This document shows, piece by piece, positions 25,860 through 34,820 of a DNA stretch of 64,000 nt. The DNA is from Phycisphaerae bacterium. GTDB lineage: Bacteria; Planctomycetota; Phycisphaerae; UBA1845; PWPN01. Under the pieces are notes generated by a model. It made no database searches. It was not told the origin of the DNA and saw only the letters and a program-made list of their open reading frames with translations. Within the stretch, counting starts at the first letter, position 1. Each line of letters starts with the position of its first letter. The translations under genes were made by a program, and so were the position numbers. The stretch spans positions 16,100 to 80,099 of the forward strand of contig JAGNEZ010000026.1 in the NCBI GenBank assembly GCA_018003015.1, given 5' to 3'.

Positions 25860-27068
25860 GTGAGTTCACGTTGCGGGCAGAATCACGAGCCGGCCGCCGG
25901 ATCCGGGGTCTGCGGATCGGCGGGCGGAGGAAGCGACCCCCGGTCCCATTTCGCGGGCATGATTCCCAACTGCCTCGCCTACGCCACGGAGGCGAAGCGG
26001 CAGGGCCGGCCGGTCGTCGGCATCATGTGCGAATACACGCCACGCGAGCTGATCATGGCGGCCGGAGCGGTGCCGGTGTGCCTGTGCGGGGGATCGGCCA
26101 AGACGATACCGGCCGCCGAGGAGCATCTGCCCGCCAATCTGTGCCCACTGATCAAGTCCACTTTCGGTTACCATGTGCAGAAGGGCAACCCCTTCCTCGA
26201 GATGGCCGATCTGGTTGTGGCGGATACGACCTGCGATGGCAAGAAGAAGATGTTCGAGCTCATGGGTGAAACCCGGCCGATGTTCATTCTCGAACTGCCC
26301 CAGAAGCCGGATCGGCCCGAGGGTCTGGCCTTCTGGCGGTCTGAACTGGTCCGCCTGAGGGACGAGCTCAGCCGGAGGTGCAAGACGGAGATCACCGACT
26401 GCCGCCTGAAGCGGGCGGTCGAGGCGATGAATGAGGAGCGATCGCTTCGTCGGCAGTTGGCGGAGCTGATGAAGCGTGAATCGCCGCCCCTGACCGGGCG
26501 GCAGCTGCTGGATTTCAAGAGCAGCATCTCGTGCGTTCCCGTCGACATCGAGCAATACAGGAAAGCGATCGAGCTGCTCGGGAACGAGGCCCCGGATTCG
26601 GCGATGAGATCCCGGGTCCGGGTGCTCATGACCGGGGTGCCCATGGCCCATGGGGCCGAGCGAGTGCTGGAGATCATTGAGAACAGCGGCGGCCTGGTGG
26701 TCGGCATGGAGAACTGTACCGGGCTCAAGCCGATCATGGAGGACGTGGAGATTGACGGCGATGTGCTCGAAGCCATCGCCAGGAAGTACTATCACCTGTC
26801 ATGCTCGGTGATGACCACTAACGAGCGGAGGCTGGACCTGCTGCGGCAACTGGCGGCCGAGTATCGCCCGCAGTGCGTGGTGGAACTCATCTGGCAGGCC
26901 TGCCTGACCTACGACGTCGAATCCAACCGCGTGCGCCGGCTGGTGGAACAAGAGTTGAACCTGCCGTATCTGCGGATCGAGACGGACTACTCGCCCTCCG
27001 ATTCCGCCCGGATCGCGGTTCGGGTCGAGGCCCTGTTCGAGATGGTCCGCGGCCGGGGCAAACGATGA
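25860..27068 (+). CDS. 2-hydroxyacyl-CoA dehydratase/BcrC-type Fe-S subunit (double-cubane-protein-like)
   Basis: This 402-residue protein belongs to the HgdB/BadD/BcrC family and most resembles the YjiM/double-cubane branch. Candidate cluster ligands are Cys95 (NLCPLIKS), Cys125 (TTCDGKKKM), Cys286 (ENCTGLK), Cys315 (LSCSVM) and Cys348 (WQACLTY). ELIMAAGAVPVCLCGG at about 63-78 is the N-terminal family box. It starts at GTG 25860 with AGGAG 9 nt upstream. Family members receive low-potential electrons from an ATP-driven activator to perform reductions or dehydrations. It is first of three non-identical subunits, and its stop overlaps the next start (ATGA). Confidence 0.88.
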   Translation: MSSRCGQNHEPAAGSGVCGSAGGGSDPRSHFAGMIPNCLAYATEAKRQGRPVVGIMCEYTPRELIMAAGAVPVCLCGGSAKTIPAAEEHLPANLCPLIKSTFGYHVQKGNPFLEMADLVVADTTCDGKKKMFELMGETRPMFILELPQKPDRPEGLAFWRSELVRLRDELSRRCKTEITDCRLKRAVEAMNEERSLRRQLAELMKRESPPLTGRQLLDFKSSISCVPVDIEQYRKAIELLGNEAPDSAMRSRVRVLMTGVPMAHGAERVLEIIENSGGLVVGMENCTGLKPIMEDVEIDGDVLEAIARKYYHLSCSVMTTNERRLDLLRQLAAEYRPQCVVELIWQACLTYDVESNRVRRLVEQELNLPYLRIETDYSPSDSARIAVRVEALFEMVRGRGKR

Positions 27069-28054
27069 AGACGGTATTGTCCACCTGTCCCTATGTGCCT
27101 TCGGAGTGGGTTGCCTCCCACGGTCTGCATCCGCGGCGTTTTCGGCCAGGTGACGCTCGCGCCGCCGCGGGCCTGGCCGGCGGGGCGGGGGTCTGTCCGT
27201 ATGCCCGCGATGTCCTGCGAGCCATGGAGGCGGCGATTGTAACCGCGGACACCGCTGGCGTGGTCATCACCACGGTGTGTGATCAGATGCGGCGGGCGGC
27301 AGACCAGCTGTCGGGGACGGACTCCCGCCCGGTGTTTCTGATGAACGTGCCGACCACCTGGCAAACGCCTGCCGCGCACCGGATCTATGTTTCCGAACTG
27401 CGGCGTCTGGGCCGTTTCCTGGTCTCCGTGGGCGGCAGGGCGCCGGACGATCGCCAGTTGGCGAACACGATAGTAGCCTATGACCGGGCACGTTTCACGC
27501 TCAAGGAGTGTCGGCGGCGATGCTCGGGAAGCGGGTTCAGCCGGTTGTTGGCGGAGTTCGACGAGCAGGGACTGGACGTATCGTTCTCCCTTTCGGCTCC
27601 CGGACCTGCCGACGCGGTCAGGCTGGCCCTGGTTGGTGGCCCGCTCTGGGCCGAGGACGCAGAGCTGTTCGAGATCATCGAGAGTCTCGGCGGCAACGTG
27701 GTCCTCGACGCTACAACCAGCGGGGAGTTGGTCATGGCGGACGCGTATGACCGGTCCCACCTTGCGGACCGGCCGCTGGAGGAGATGGCTCGGGTGTACG
27801 GGCGCATCCCCGACGCCTTCCGTCGTCCCAACGTCGCCCTGTTCGAATGGTTGGGGCGCGAGTTGGCGGCTCGAGGCGTGCAGGGAATCGTGTTCCGCAC
27901 CTGTCTGTGGTGCGACACGTGGGTGGCGGAACTGGTGCGCATCCGGGACGGGTTTGGATTGCCGGTCCTGCACCTGGATGTTGACGGAGCGAGCCCGGGT
28001 TGCCGTGCCCGGATCAGCGGCCGGCTGCAGGCGTTCATGGAAGTGCTTCGATGA
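27065..28054 (+). CDS. 2-hydroxyacyl-CoA dehydratase-family Fe-S subunit, second
   Basis: This 329-residue HgdB-fold subunit is shorter than its neighbours. Probable cluster ligands are Cys44 (GVCPYARDVL), Cys72 (TVCDQMRRAAD) and Cys280/Cys283 (FRTCLWCDTWV). The C-terminal lobe has the usual Rossmann-like order of the family (LALVGGPLW, then VVLDATTSGE). ATG 27065 overlaps the upstream stop and its own stop overlaps the next start, both as ATGA, so the three subunits should be made in fixed ratio. The exact reaction is unknown. Confidence 0.82.
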   Translation: MKTVLSTCPYVPSEWVASHGLHPRRFRPGDARAAAGLAGGAGVCPYARDVLRAMEAAIVTADTAGVVITTVCDQMRRAADQLSGTDSRPVFLMNVPTTWQTPAAHRIYVSELRRLGRFLVSVGGRAPDDRQLANTIVAYDRARFTLKECRRRCSGSGFSRLLAEFDEQGLDVSFSLSAPGPADAVRLALVGGPLWAEDAELFEIIESLGGNVVLDATTSGELVMADAYDRSHLADRPLEEMARVYGRIPDAFRRPNVALFEWLGRELAARGVQGIVFRTCLWCDTWVAELVRIRDGFGLPVLHLDVDGASPGCRARISGRLQAFMEVLR

Positions 28055-29427
28055 GTGGCCTCGCGTCCATCACGCTCGAGCAATGGGATCGTCGCTACGA
28101 GGAACTGCGCGCGGCGGGCCTGCGGGAGCCGGAGTATGGGGGGCCGTTGCGGCGACATGTCGAGGACGGTGATCGGCGGTTGCTTCGGCTCCGGTTTGAC
28201 CCGTCCCCGGCGGCGTTGCGGTTGTGGAACTTCCTGCTGACCGAGGAGGCACGGCTGCGGAAGGCTCGCCGGGACGGCAAGAAGCTGGTTGGCGTCATGA
28301 AGGATCTCGGGACGACGGCGCTGATGGCTTACTGCGTCCCTGAGCTGGTGGCCTTCTATCCCGATGGGGCCTGGTGGATCCCCTGTGTGATGGAAATGCA
28401 GGCGGGCCTGTTCTCGATCGCCGATTCGCTGGGCATCAACGACTCGTTCTGTCCGGTGCGAGCCATGCTGGGGGCGTTCGTCACTGGGGCGCACTTCCCG
28501 ATCCCGGACATGCTGGTATGCAGTGCGGGGGCGACGTGCGACGACTTCTCGGCCATCGCTCAGCGGCTTGAGGGGCTGGGGCACCCCATCTTGTGGTGGG
28601 AGATCCCGCACCGGCGGAGACCGGAGTCGGGGGAAGGGCGGGTCGAGCTGCCGGGCGGTTTCGTCGCCCCGACCGAGCAGGTGGCCGTGGTCCGCGAGGA
28701 GCTCGATCGGGTGCGGGAGGGGCTGCAGAGCGTGGCCGGTTCTCGGCTCGATGATGTCCGCCTAGCCGCCGGGATTCGCAAGGCGAACCGGGTCCGGAGG
28801 CTCCTGGCCGATCTACGGCGCCAGGTCTTCACCGCCCCGCGTTGTCCGATGCCAGCCTTGGAGATGCTGGTTGCGGAGATGCTGGCCATCCATTTCTGTT
28901 CCGATTTCGACGAGAGTCTGCGAGTGCTCGCCGACCTGGATGAGGAGGTATCGGCTCGCGTGCGATCAGGTGAGGGCATTCTCCCGGCCGAAGCGGTTCG
29001 CGTGTACTGGGTGAATCCGGTGGCGGACCTGCGGGTCATGAACCTGCTCGAGTCATGCGGCGGGCGGGTATGTGGGACGGAGTACCTGTTCAGTCACGCC
29101 CTGGATCTCATTCCGGAGGATCTTGGTCCGATGGAGGCCCTGGCTCGGATGGCCCTGGCCGATCCGATGGTTGGGCCGGCTTCTGATCGGGCGGAGCGGA
29201 TCTGCCGGGATGCGGTTGGTTTCGGCGCCGAGGCGGTGCTCATCTCGCGCATTCCGGGTGCCAGTCACTGTGCTCTGGAAGGTGAGGTGATAGCCGAGGG
29301 TGTACGGCGGCTGGGGCTTCCGGTGGCGGAGATCGAGGTGCCGTCGCTTTCGGACGCCTGTGGACCGCGGCTGGCCACTCGGCTGGGTGGCCTGATCGAG
29401 ACCGCGTTGAGGAGGAGGGGCTCATGA
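28051..29427 (+). CDS. 2-hydroxyacyl-CoA dehydratase-family subunit, third
   Basis: This 458-residue protein is a more distant HgdB/BcrB-like subunit. Cysteines cluster at 95 (AYCVPEL), 112 (IPCVMEM), 134 (DSFCPVRAML), 157 and 163 (CSAGATCDDFSAIAQRL). HFPIPDM and ILWWEIPHRR fill the place where other members bind substrate or flavin-like ligands. It is clearly not a copy of the other two subunits. The start at 28051 is fixed by the ATGA overlap with the second subunit gene, and its stop overlaps the activator start in the same way. Confidence 0.78.
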   Translation: MSGLASITLEQWDRRYEELRAAGLREPEYGGPLRRHVEDGDRRLLRLRFDPSPAALRLWNFLLTEEARLRKARRDGKKLVGVMKDLGTTALMAYCVPELVAFYPDGAWWIPCVMEMQAGLFSIADSLGINDSFCPVRAMLGAFVTGAHFPIPDMLVCSAGATCDDFSAIAQRLEGLGHPILWWEIPHRRRPESGEGRVELPGGFVAPTEQVAVVREELDRVREGLQSVAGSRLDDVRLAAGIRKANRVRRLLADLRRQVFTAPRCPMPALEMLVAEMLAIHFCSDFDESLRVLADLDEEVSARVRSGEGILPAEAVRVYWVNPVADLRVMNLLESCGGRVCGTEYLFSHALDLIPEDLGPMEALARMALADPMVGPASDRAERICRDAVGFGAEAVLISRIPGASHCALEGEVIAEGVRRLGLPVAEIEVPSLSDACGPRLATRLGGLIETALRRRGS

Positions 29428-30236
29428 TCGTCGCGGGTATCGACGCCGGTTCTCGAACGATCAAGATCGTTCTATGGGACGGGGGCCGTGGAGCGATGGT
29501 GGGCGCGGGGGTTGCCGACCAGGGTGTCGAGCAGGACGCGTTGGCTGGCGCGTTGCTTGATCGGCTACTGGGCGAGACCGGACGGGCCCGGTCGGATCTT
29601 GGACGGGTGGTTGCCACCGGTTATGGGCGGGGCATCATGAGCATGGCCGACAGCACCGTGACGGAGATCACCTGCCACGCAGTAGGCGTGCGGCACGTGC
29701 TGCCCGGGGCGCGGACGGTGATTGACATTGGCGGGCAGGACAGCAAGCTGATACGACTGGACGGTGACGGCAGCGTGCGTGATTTCGTGATGAACGACCG
29801 ATGTGCGGCCGGGTCGGGCAGGTTTTTAGAAGTTATTGCAGCTCGTTTGGGTGTTGAGTTGTCGGCCCTGGGTGCCCTGGCCCGGCAGAGCGAGCGGCCG
29901 GCGGTGATCAGCAGCATGTGTGTGGTGTTCGCCGAGACGGAGGTCATCGGTCTGTTGGCGTCGCGTACGCCGGCGGCGGATCTGGCCGCAGGGGTTCAGG
30001 TCTCGATGGCGAACCGGGTGGTGGCCATGGCTGGCCGGCATCTGGATCTGCCGATCGTGTTTACCGGCGGGGTGGCCCTGGTGCCGGGCATGTCGGACGC
30101 GTTGGCGACGGCCCTGGGGCATCCACTCCAGGTGGCTCCGGATCCGCGGATGACCGGAGCTCTGGGTGCGGCCCTGCTCGCCGCCAGCCACGCGGAGCCG
30201 GTTCGGGCGAGGGTGGCCCCGGCACCTCCCCGGTGA
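29424..30236 (+). CDS. BadF/HgdC-type activator ATPase
   Basis: This 270-residue ASKHA-fold ATPase is the electron donor for HgdB-type enzymes. It shows GIDAGSRTIKIVLWD (phosphate 1), DIGGQDSK (phosphate 2) and a C-terminal adenosine region (FTGGVALVPGMSDALA). The [4Fe-4S] ligands shared by the two subunits of the homodimer are Cys127 (NDRCAAGSGRF) and Cys166 (SSMCVVFAETEV), the same numbers as reported for the classical HgdC. It hydrolyses ATP to lower the potential of the transferred electron. It is the last gene of the operon; one activator serves three partner subunits. Confidence 0.93.
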   Translation: MIVAGIDAGSRTIKIVLWDGGRGAMVGAGVADQGVEQDALAGALLDRLLGETGRARSDLGRVVATGYGRGIMSMADSTVTEITCHAVGVRHVLPGARTVIDIGGQDSKLIRLDGDGSVRDFVMNDRCAAGSGRFLEVIAARLGVELSALGALARQSERPAVISSMCVVFAETEVIGLLASRTPAADLAAGVQVSMANRVVAMAGRHLDLPIVFTGGVALVPGMSDALATALGHPLQVAPDPRMTGALGAALLAASHAEPVRARVAPAPPR

Positions 30237-30260
30237 CATCCGGCCTTCGGCTCGCCAGGG

Positions 30261-32321
30261 TCAGGGCCGGGTCAGCTCGTCGACCAGGGAGCCGGCGTCG
30301 TAGACACCTCTTAATGACTCTATAATGGCCCGGATGTCGACGGCCACGGCCCGGCCCTGGCGATCGTCGTAGGCGATGTCCCAGACGAGCGACTGGATAT
30401 TGCCGTCGAAGATCAGGCCGACGACCTCGCCGCGGGTATTGACCACCGGGCTTCCGGAGTTGCCGCCGATGATGTCTGCCGTGAACACGAAGTTGAAGGG
30501 GGTACGAAGCCGGATCTGGTCGCGGCGGTCGAGCCACGATTTGGGGATATCGAACGGCGGCTGCGGGCCGCGTTCCTTGTACCGCTCGAACAACCCGGCT
30601 ATGTCAGTATAAGGAGGTATAGTCGTGCCGCCCTGCTCATAGCCTTTGACCTGGCCGAAGGCGAGTCGGAGGGTTCCGGTTGCATCGGGGTACAGGGACT
30701 CGCCGTACAGGGCGAACTGGATGGCGGCGATCCTGGCGTAGGCATCGCGTTCGACGCCTTCGACCTCGTCCTCGAAGCGTTTGCGGAGGGTGCGGCTTTC
30801 CGGATCCATGGTGATGGCCAGGCGGATCATGGGATCGGGGCTCGCCTCGACGGCCTTCTTGCCCTCTTTGACCAGTCGTTTTCGGGTTTCGATGTCCTTG
30901 AGGGTGCAGCCTTTGACGAGCTGTTCCGCGCGAGCTGCCGGGGGCAGGCCGTCCAGGGTTCTGACCACGGCGGGGTCGTCGGCTCCGAGGGTCTCCGCCA
31001 GGAGCGACAGTCCGCTGGTCAGGGCTTCGATTTCGAGGGCCTCGTAGATGGGTGACGGCGAGTAGAGTCCGAGATACACGGATTCGAGTTCGGAGTCGCG
31101 GTATTCGCGGAGGCGGTCCGGCGACGGCTTAGGTAGTTCTTCTGACAGCCTGACAACAGTCATAGCCATACTGAAGAGGCTTGAGCCCAGCCCGCCGCCC
31201 AGGGTGCGGTGTCGCTGGAAGAAGGTGCCGTAGAGTTTCCGGGCGGTAGCCAGGCGTTCCCACGGATTGCCGTTTGCGAGGGCCGGTTGGGTGGCGGCCA
31301 CGGCCTTCAGCCTGGCGTCGGCCTGTTCGCGGGCGGTCATGACAGCCGGATCGAGGAGGCCGGCGTAGATGCCGGTTCGGGCCTTGCGGCCGTTCTCGAT
31401 GCCCAGGAGGGCGTCGTGCCCGATGCGGGCGTGTTCCGGGCTGCGGTTGCAGAAGACATTCATTTGGGCTTCGCGGCGCCAGAGGCGGCGGAGGCTGTCC
31501 GGCATCTCCGCATCGCGCAGGAAGCGGAGGTGGTCGGCGGTGATCAGTCGTTGGGTGTGGCCGGGATGGCCGGCGACCAGGAGGAGTTCGCCATCGCGGG
31601 AACCTTCGGTGCTCACCTGGAGATAGTGTTCGGCCTTGAGCGGCTTGTCGTTTTCATAGACGCGGAAGAAGCAGCAGTCGAGGTTGAAGCGCGGGAACTC
31701 GAAGTTGTCGACGTCGCCGCCGAAGAAGGCCGCGCTCTGCTCGGGGGCCATGACCAGGCGGACGTCGGTATACCGGCGGTACCGGTAGAGGTGGTATCGG
31801 CCGCCTTTGTAGAGGGTGACGATTTCGCTGTCGAGCCCGGTGGCGTCTTTTGATTCCTGTTCGATGCGGGTCATGGCCTTGCGGCGGGCTTCGAAGGCCT
31901 TGGCCACGGACAGGGATGGATCGGCGGCCGCGTTGACCTTATCGGTGACGTCCTCGATCGACCAAAGGAACCTGATCTCCAGGTCCTTGCACTTCAGTTC
32001 GTGGTCGCGGGTGCGGGCGATGAAGCCGGTCTTGAGGAGGTCGCGATCCGGGGTGCTGAGGTTATAGATCTGGTCGGAGCCGACGTGGTGGTTGGTGAGG
32101 ATGAGCCCGTCGGCGGAGACCAGCGAGCCGGTGCCACCGCCTATCCGCACGGTTGCCTTCTGCAGGTGCTCCAGCCAGGCGGGGGTCGGCTCGAAGTTGT
32201 ACTTCGAGCGGAGCGTAGCGGTCGGCGGGTTGTTCAGCAGCCACATACCCTCGTCGGCGGCCGCGGCGGAGGCGATGAGCAGCGACAGCAGGACTGGCGA
32301 GCGGACGATCATCGATCGCAT
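30261..32321 (-). CDS. Secreted S46-family dipeptidyl-peptidase
   Basis: This 686-residue protein has a short signal peptide (VLLSLLIASAAAADEG). It is a member of peptidase family S46 (DPP7/DPP11), which removes dipeptides from peptide N-termini in the periplasm. The chymotrypsin-like triad is visible as His79 (TNHHVG), Asp in GDVDNFEFPR and Ser in GGNSGSPVVN near the C-terminus. The length matches the family (about 700). The helical insertion domain lies between Asp and Ser. The start has AAGGA 7 nt upstream. It converges with the activator ATPase gene and is likely a monocistronic nutrient-scavenging enzyme. Confidence 0.93.
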   Translation of the reverse strand: MRSMIVRSPVLLSLLIASAAAADEGMWLLNNPPTATLRSKYNFEPTPAWLEHLQKATVRIGGGTGSLVSADGLILTNHHVGSDQIYNLSTPDRDLLKTGFIARTRDHELKCKDLEIRFLWSIEDVTDKVNAAADPSLSVAKAFEARRKAMTRIEQESKDATGLDSEIVTLYKGGRYHLYRYRRYTDVRLVMAPEQSAAFFGGDVDNFEFPRFNLDCCFFRVYENDKPLKAEHYLQVSTEGSRDGELLLVAGHPGHTQRLITADHLRFLRDAEMPDSLRRLWRREAQMNVFCNRSPEHARIGHDALLGIENGRKARTGIYAGLLDPAVMTAREQADARLKAVAATQPALANGNPWERLATARKLYGTFFQRHRTLGGGLGSSLFSMAMTVVRLSEELPKPSPDRLREYRDSELESVYLGLYSPSPIYEALEIEALTSGLSLLAETLGADDPAVVRTLDGLPPAARAEQLVKGCTLKDIETRKRLVKEGKKAVEASPDPMIRLAITMDPESRTLRKRFEDEVEGVERDAYARIAAIQFALYGESLYPDATGTLRLAFGQVKGYEQGGTTIPPYTDIAGLFERYKERGPQPPFDIPKSWLDRRDQIRLRTPFNFVFTADIIGGNSGSPVVNTRGEVVGLIFDGNIQSLVWDIAYDDRQGRAVAVDIRAIIESLRGVYDAGSLVDELTRP

Positions 32322-32840
32322 GGTCAGTTCCTTGGTACCTTGGTTCTGGGATGCTGGGATGGACGCCAGCGACGTCTTGCCGTCTCACGGCGGTAGTGCG
32401 GATCATGGTCGAGAGGACGCTCGAACGCAAGGGCGGCAGGGGGAGTTGAGAACGAGGATGAAAAAAAGGGCTTGCCCGGTGCGATCGATTCCTGCTTGAC
32501 GAACCTGAAGTTCTCGGTTGGGTATCGTCGTCGTCGCGAGGGGTGGGCATTTGACGAAGATGGTCATGCTTTTGCTAAACGAAGCCACCGCTGAGCCGCT
32601 CGAGCTGCGTTTTTGGCCGCGCCAGGGCGGTTTTGGCCGGTGGCGATCGACGAGCGCCGGCGCCAAACGAAGCCAATATCCGCGGTCCGAAGCCGAGGCC
32701 CGCGGTCAGTTGTCGGGGATCGGCAATCAGCCGGAGGAAGACGGGGGATCATTCTCTCCGGTTTGGGCTTGGAGGGAATAACACCACGGGTGTCCCGGTT
32801 GAGCGCGGGCAGTGAACGTCGGCTGCGGTGAGGCTTCCAT
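32322..32840. other. Intergenic region, no gene seen
   Basis: These 519 nt hold only short Arg-rich open frames without ribosome sites. The right part is the 3' flank of the GH76-like gene and the left part the promoter side of the S46 peptidase. An A-run (32461-32466, GATGAAAAAAAGG context) stands out in otherwise high-GC sequence. No repeat or RNA gene was recognised. Confidence 0.4.
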
Positions 32841-34586
32841 TCAGCATCCCGGGGGCTGGCCGGGGCCGGTGAGGCAGGGGGAGAACAGTCGGAGGTCCTG
32901 TGGGTCGGCATCGCCGTCGGCGTCCAGATCGGCGGGGGCGCAGCCCGGTGCATAGCTGACGGCGTTGCCCGACAGGCATCGCTGGAGGAAGGCGAAGTCG
33001 TCCAGGTCCACGTCGTGGTCCAGATCGAAGTCGGAGCATTGGATTCTGGCAACCGGGGTGGTCGGCGTCGGGGAGTAGTTCAGGGTCGCGTCGTAGGCGA
33101 AGATGGCGTAGTAGTGCGACGTATTGCATTCCACGTTAGCATGCACGTACTGGTCGCGGGCGTCTGGGACACCGGGCTGATCCGCGAGCAGCGTGCCGTC
33201 GGTTGGGCCGGTCGGATAACCGGTCGTCTTGAACACGATCCTGGTTCCAACGAGGTCCAGGTCGGGGGGGTTCGTCCAGGACAGGGTGATGTGGTGGTAG
33301 GCGATGGTCGTCGCGACCTCGGCGACGGGGCCGGGAGGCGTGAGGTCGACGGGTGTTGCCATGGTTGCGGCGGTGTACAGGTAGGATCGGGCGACGGCCG
33401 CCTGGTCGTTCAGTTCCCAGGATGTACGGATGGTGCCGGGTGTGTAGGGATCGCGGGACCACAGTCGGCCGTAGTGGCCGTTGGGGTCTTCGCGGTTGGT
33501 GTGGAGCCAAGTCATGGCGGTGATGACGGTCTGGAGCCAGGCGGGGTTATAGTCGTGGAGATAGAGGTTATTGAGGGCGTCCACGAGTTCGAAGGCCCAG
33601 TAGCCCTCGTCGCGGATGGCTCCGTCGGTGAAATACGCCGCGACGGATGTGTGGCTGATGCGTTGGGCCTCGTGGAGGTCGGCGACGTTGCCGGTGGCAT
33701 CGTAGAAGAGGAGGTTGCAGGAGATGCCGATGCCGGCGCTGTTGATGAGTGTGTATCCGTCGCTCGTGCCGGCGTTGTTGCCGGTGAGCAGGAATCGCTC
33801 CTTGAAGAGGCCGTTGGACTGCTGAACATGGGAGGCGGCCCAGGCATAGAGACGGTTCGCGTCGTCGAGGTATCGTGTCTGGCCGGTGATCGGGTAGAGC
33901 AGCAGGGCGGCTCGGGCCGCCTGGAGGGTGGATACAGCGTCTTTGGATGAGTGGTCGGGCACGCTGAAGTAGATTCCGCCGCCGCCGGCCAGGTCCTCGC
34001 CGGAGATGACGAAGTTGTAGGCTGCGACTGCGCGGTCGAGGTACCGTGGCTCGCCGGTGAGGTTATAGGCCTCGGCCAGAGAGACAACGAGGTGGCCGTT
34101 GTCGTCGTAGAAGAGCGTGGCGCCGGAGCTGACCCCGGACCGGTAGCCGCCGGCAGCGCCGGTGCCGTTTCGCCAGTAGCGGGTGTGGAGTTCGTCGGCG
34201 AAGGCGCGGAGGATGGGGGCGTAGACTGTCGGGTTGATTCGCACCAGGGCGTTGAGTACGCGGAACTGGGTGGCGACCGGCCAGACGTAGGCGAAGCCGC
34301 CGTCGCCGCCGTAACGGTCCCCGTCGAGTGAAGCCGCCTCGGCGTAGAGGTTGGAGCCCGGCACGCGGAGTGACTCGTTGATTTTCTGATAGACGTTCTG
34401 TCCCCAGGCCTGCAGCGGCGGGTCGGCCGACCGAACGGTTGCCGGATGGGCGATCAGGGTCATAAGCAGGGCGATGACTGGAACCGGGCGTCGCAGTGGC
34501 CGAATCGCCCAAGTCGCCACGTGCGGGCGGCAGGTAGTTGCCACCGGGATCCATGGCGCGGTGATTCGCTGGTTCCTCCTCAACAT
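32841..34586 (-). CDS. Secreted GH76-like glycosidase with C-terminal dockerin-type EF-hands
   Basis: This 581-residue protein has an export signal ending near residue 53 (LLMTLIAHPATVRSA). The catalytic alpha/alpha barrel resembles family 76 (alpha-1,6-mannanase-like), with GGDGGFAYVWP and the acidic pair in YDDNGH, then repeats such as YNLTGEPRYLD. A fibronectin-III-like domain spans about 405-510 (TPPGPVAEV...ITLSWTNP). The last 65 residues are a dockerin-type pair of Ca-binding loops, DFDLDHDVDLDDF and DLDADGDADPQDL, a layout common in Planctomycetota extracellular proteins. It probably attacks a mannose- or glucose-containing polymer outside the cell; the substrate is an inference. Confidence 0.78.
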   Translation of the reverse strand: MLRRNQRITAPWIPVATTCRPHVATWAIRPLRRPVPVIALLMTLIAHPATVRSADPPLQAWGQNVYQKINESLRVPGSNLYAEAASLDGDRYGGDGGFAYVWPVATQFRVLNALVRINPTVYAPILRAFADELHTRYWRNGTGAAGGYRSGVSSGATLFYDDNGHLVVSLAEAYNLTGEPRYLDRAVAAYNFVISGEDLAGGGGIYFSVPDHSSKDAVSTLQAARAALLLYPITGQTRYLDDANRLYAWAASHVQQSNGLFKERFLLTGNNAGTSDGYTLINSAGIGISCNLLFYDATGNVADLHEAQRISHTSVAAYFTDGAIRDEGYWAFELVDALNNLYLHDYNPAWLQTVITAMTWLHTNREDPNGHYGRLWSRDPYTPGTIRTSWELNDQAAVARSYLYTAATMATPVDLTPPGPVAEVATTIAYHHITLSWTNPPDLDLVGTRIVFKTTGYPTGPTDGTLLADQPGVPDARDQYVHANVECNTSHYYAIFAYDATLNYSPTPTTPVARIQCSDFDLDHDVDLDDFAFLQRCLSGNAVSYAPGCAPADLDADGDADPQDLRLFSPCLTGPGQPPGC

Positions 34587-34820
34587 CGTCCAGAAGCGTC
34601 CATCAGGGGCTTTTGTTCCGCAGCCTCATTGTACCATGACCTGGGGCATCTTTCTAGCAGCAGATGAGTCTGTCACCGTGGCGTGCAGCGTATCGTCGGA
34701 AGGGAGGAGGGGATCCGATCGGGTATGATGGGGGCCTAGGCCGAGGCCGCTTTGTGGGGGGTGCGAGGACGGAGCTTTGGCCCGGGCGGGGATGGTGGCG
34801 TAGGGTGTAGGAGTGCGGCC
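34587..34820. other. Divergent intergenic region (GH76-like / apbE)
   Basis: These 234 nt separate divergent genes. An AGGAG 7 nt before GTG 34821 fixes the apbE start. No convincing promoter boxes or operator repeats were recognised. Confidence 0.35.
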
